Positions 61,747 through 64,000 of a DNA stretch of 64,000 nucleotides are shown piece by piece. A program made the position numbers and the translations under genes. Source of the stretch: Sphingobium cyanobacteriorum (GTDB taxonomy: Bacteria; Pseudomonadota; Alphaproteobacteria; Sphingomonadales; Sphingomonadaceae); contig NZ_JAUQOM010000002.1 in assembly GCF_030580935.1 (NCBI RefSeq), forward strand, positions 434,001 through 498,000, written 5' to 3'. Each line of letters opens with the position of its first letter. Within the stretch, counting starts at the first letter, position 1. The notes beneath the pieces are model-generated. The model was not told the origin of the DNA. It was given only the letters and a program-made list of their open reading frames with translations, and did no database searches.

Positions 61747-62529
61747 ATGGCCGACCTCTTCACCCCCGCGCCCATCCCCGCGCCCCACACCCTGACCGTC
61801 AGCTTCGACGCCTGGGAAGGACCGCTCGACCTGTTGCTCGGCCTTGCGCGGACGCAGAAGGTCGACCTGCGCGAAATCTCTATCCTGGCCCTGACCGAAC
61901 AATATCTCGCCTTCATCGACAGTGCGCGGCAGTTGAAGCTGGAACTGGCCGCCGACTATCTGGTGATGGCCGCCTGGCTCGCCTATCTCAAATCCGCGCT
62001 GCTGCTGCCCAGGCAGGAACAGCCCGATCCCAGCCCCGAAGACTTGGCGCTGCGCCTGCAACTGCGGCTCCAGCGCCTCAACGCCATGCGTGACGCGGCG
62101 GCGCGATTGATGGCGCGCGACCGGATCGGCCGTGACGTATTCCCGCGCCGCGCGCCCGAAGGGCTGCGGCTGGTGAAGAAGGCGCAATGGCGCGCCAGCC
62201 TCTATGACCTCATTGCCACCTATGGCCAGATTCGCGCCCGTACCCAGCCGGTGGTCCACACCATCGCCGTCCGCCCGGTCATGACCCTGGACGAAGCGAT
62301 CCAGCGGGTCGGGGCGCTGGTCGGCGCGGCGCTCGACTGGACCCGGCTCGAATCCTTCCTCCCGCCCGACCTAGACCCGCCAAAGGTGAAGTCGGCGCTG
62401 GCCAGCAGCTTCGTCGCCGCGCTCGAACTGGCGCGGCAGGGGCGGATCGAGATCCAGCAGGACGGCATTTTCCAGCCCATCTATCTGCGCGCGCCCATGC
62501 CGGCGGACCATCGCGGACCCCTGTTATGA
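61747..62529 (+). CDS. scpA: Segregation and condensation protein A
   Basis: 260 residues from ATG 61747 (GGGAGG upstream). LTVSFDAWEGPLDLLLGLARTQKVDLREISILALTEQYLAFID is the N-terminal kleisin region; a winged-helix C-terminus (KSALASSFVAALELARQGRIEIQQDGIFQPIYL) follows. Bridges the SMC heads with ScpB in chromosome segregation. Overlaps scpB by 4 bases. Confidence 0.95.
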   Translation: MADLFTPAPIPAPHTLTVSFDAWEGPLDLLLGLARTQKVDLREISILALTEQYLAFIDSARQLKLELAADYLVMAAWLAYLKSALLLPRQEQPDPSPEDLALRLQLRLQRLNAMRDAAARLMARDRIGRDVFPRRAPEGLRLVKKAQWRASLYDLIATYGQIRARTQPVVHTIAVRPVMTLDEAIQRVGALVGAALDWTRLESFLPPDLDPPKVKSALASSFVAALELARQGRIEIQQDGIFQPIYLRAPMPADHRGPLL

Positions 62530-63119
62530 ACCCGGAACCCGATGATTATCTGCGCGCGGTGGAAGCGGCGCTGTTCGTGGCGGAGCATCCGCTGACCCCG
62601 GCGGAGATCAGGCTGCATGTCGGCGAAGCGGGCGACCTCGACACCGCGTTGCGGACCCTTGGCGATCAATATGCCGGGCGCGGGGTCAATCTGGTCGAAC
62701 GGGGCGGGCGCTGGCATTTCCAGACCGCCGCCGACCTCGCCCATATCCTGCGCCGCGAAAAGGACGAGCCGCGCAGGCTCTCGCGCGCGGCGATGGAGAC
62801 GCTGGCGATCATCGCCTATCATGAGCCGGTCAGCCGCGCCGAGATCGAGGCGATTCGCGGGGTTCAGGTGGCCAAGGGCACGCTCGACGTGCTGATGGAG
62901 GCAGGCTGGGTCCGCCCCGCCGGCCGCCGCGAAGTCCCCGGCCGCCCGCTCATCTATGCGACGACCGTAGAATTTCTGACACATTTCGGGCTTAGCAGCC
63001 GCCGTGACCTGCCTGGAATAGAGGATCTGCGCGCGGCCGGCCTGCTCGATCCGGTCGATTTGGCGCTGGAGGGTCTGACGGGCCAATCCGTTGTGGAAAA
63101 TGACGAGGAAGAGGCCTAG
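62526..63119 (+). CDS. scpB: Segregation and condensation protein B
   Basis: 197 residues. Two winged helices: AVEAALFVAEHPLTPAEIRLHVG and LSRAAMETLAIIAYHEPVSRAEIEAIRGVQVAKGTLDVLMEAGWVRPAGRREVPGRPLIYATT. Binds ScpA. ATGA overlap with scpA indicates translational coupling. tatA starts 28 bases later. Confidence 0.95.
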   Translation: MNPEPDDYLRAVEAALFVAEHPLTPAEIRLHVGEAGDLDTALRTLGDQYAGRGVNLVERGGRWHFQTAADLAHILRREKDEPRRLSRAAMETLAIIAYHEPVSRAEIEAIRGVQVAKGTLDVLMEAGWVRPAGRREVPGRPLIYATTVEFLTHFGLSSRRDLPGIEDLRAAGLLDPVDLALEGLTGQSVVENDEEEA

Positions 63120-63147
63120 ATAGGCCCTCTGCTAGGAGTATTGAAAA

Positions 63148-63384
63148 ATGGGTTCCTTTTCGCTGATGCACTGGGTGATCGTGCTCCTGGTCGTCATGCT
63201 GCTGTTCGGTGGCGGCCGCATCTCCGGCCTGATGGGTGACGTGGCCAAGGGTATCAAGAGCTTCAAGAAGGGCATGGCCGAGGATGACGAGGTGACGCCC
63301 GCCAAGCCCGCGACCCGCCTCGAAGGGCATCGTGTCCCCGAACAGGATGCGCCGACCGCGACCGAAGAAAAGACCAAGGCCTGA
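63148..63384 (+). CDS. tatA: Sec-independent translocase TatA
   Basis: 78 residues. One N-terminal membrane helix ([20 protein letters not shown]) then the amphipathic helix [21 protein letters not shown], the TatA layout (FG motif followed by GxxxxxFK). Forms the protein-conducting oligomer for folded proteins. First of tatABC. Confidence 0.95.
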   Translation: MGSFSLMHWVIVLLVVMLLFGGGRISGLMGDVAKGIKSFKKGMAEDDEVTPAKPATRLEGHRVPEQDAPTATEEKTKA

Positions 63385-63413
63385 CCGCCTCCAGCACAGG
63401 CCGATAGTCCCGC

Positions 63414-63851
63414 ATGTTTGGTATCGATTCATCCGAACTTCTGGTGATCGTGATCATTGCGGTGATCGTGATCGGGCCGAAGGATCTGCCACGCGCGCTC
63501 TACAAGGTGGGGCAGATCGTGGGCAAGGCGCAGGGCATGGCGCGTCATTTCCGCACCGGCATCGACGCCATGGTCCGCGAAGTGGAACTGGAAGAGCTGG
63601 AAAAGAAATGGGCCGCGCAGAACAAGCGGATCATGGACGAACATCCGCCCGAAACGCTGCCCGCACCCGCCGCAGAGGACAAGCCGGCCTTCGTCGCGCA
63701 ATCCGCGCCGGTGGACGACCGGCCGCCCTATGTGGCGGAGGCCGCGCCCGCGCTCCCGCCAGCCCCGGCGTCCGAAGGCCCGCCCTATGTCGCCGAAGCG
63801 CCAACCCCGGCGCACGGCAGCGCATCGCATAAGGGTGACGCAACGGCATGA
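63414..63851 (+). CDS. tatB: Sec-independent translocase TatB
   Basis: 145 residues. [46 protein letters not shown] gives the TatB helix with the conserved Glu and GP hinge. The C-terminal tail is Pro/Ala-rich, with PPYVAEA twice. It forms the signal-peptide receptor with TatC. The stop overlaps the tatC ATG. Confidence 0.95.
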   Translation: MFGIDSSELLVIVIIAVIVIGPKDLPRALYKVGQIVGKAQGMARHFRTGIDAMVREVELEELEKKWAAQNKRIMDEHPPETLPAPAAEDKPAFVAQSAPVDDRPPYVAEAAPALPPAPASEGPPYVAEAPTPAHGSASHKGDATA

Positions 63852-64000
63852 TCGGCGATATCGACGACAGCAAGGCGCCCTTGCTCGACCATCTGATCGA
63901 ACTGCGCGGCCGGCTGCTCAAATGCGTCTATGCGTTGTTCCTGACCGGCGCGGTCTGCTTCTATTTTTCCGAACAGCTCTTCACCATCCTCGTCCATCCG
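63848..64000 (+). CDS. tatC: Sec-independent translocase TatC, N-terminal part (3' end outside window)
   Basis: First 51 codons: [20 protein letters not shown] followed by [23 protein letters not shown]. The [13 protein letters not shown] stretch is the TatC N-terminal signature, and the next hydrophobic run is its first membrane helix. Overlaps tatB by ATGA. Truncated by the window edge. Confidence 0.93.
   Translation, partial: MIGDIDDSKAPLLDHLIELRGRLLKCVYALFLTGAVCFYFSEQLFTILVHP

Overview
The window is a high-GC alphaproteobacterial chromosome segment, most likely from the Sphingomonadaceae (Sphingobium, Sphingomonas or Novosphingobium type). The reasons are a phoK-type alkaline phosphatase with a threonine nucleophile, a large TonB-dependent receptor beside a catabolic cluster, the rph-rdgB-hemW / hrcA-grpE and ispH-thrB-rnhA blocks, scpA-scpB-tatABC after nagZ, and palindromic extragenic repeats of the kind common in sphingomonads. 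No rRNA, tRNA, CRISPR array, insertion sequence or prophage was recognised.

Layout. 1-8412 is an accessory catabolic block: two short-chain dehydrogenases, an aldehyde dehydrogenase, a GMC flavin oxidoreductase and an MFS transporter on the plus strand, converging on a TonB-dependent receptor. This looks like uptake of an organic substrate through the outer membrane followed by stepwise alcohol-to-aldehyde-to-acid oxidation. 8599-10629 is a BlaI/M56 (BlaR1-like) regulatory pair with two operator sites. 10710-16360 is the housekeeping block hemW, rdgB, rph / hrcA, grpE, with a secreted CAP-domain gene set between hemW and rdgB. 16481-17514 holds a His-rich PadR metal-type regulator and a DUF2218 protein. 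17786-19722 is glnK-amtB with a consensus sigma-54 promoter.

19729-24129 carries DUF924, TldD, a zf-CHCC protein, CorA and a DEDDh exonuclease-like gene. 24253-31270 contains an orphan response regulator with a degenerate receiver, a beta-carbonic anhydrase/SulP pair, a TorF-type porin and a complete two-component system. 31363-35768 holds serine acetyltransferase, an unidentified 485-residue membrane protein behind an AT-rich leader, and phoK. 35845-46720 holds a DsbD-like reductase, tlyA, an RND pump (fusion protein and pump), TspO, UbiK, YbjN, proC, a half-length asparaginase and an SGNH lipoprotein.

47118-51976 is a carD/fdxA ... S4/SUV3-like helicase block on the minus strand, interrupted by a plus-strand ParE-type toxin-antitoxin module with its palindromic operator. 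52178-64000 is mostly housekeeping: M23 peptidase, nucleotidyltransferase, rnhA-thrB-ispH, a lipoprotein, argS, a SPOR protein, nagZ, scpAB and tatABC (tatC runs off the window). The two ends of the window truncate an SDR gene and tatC. The least explained items are the 485-residue membrane protein at 32543-34000, the degenerate orphan response regulator, the His-rich PadR/DUF2218 unit with its AT-rich operators, and a strongly folded intergenic segment at 17541-17635.
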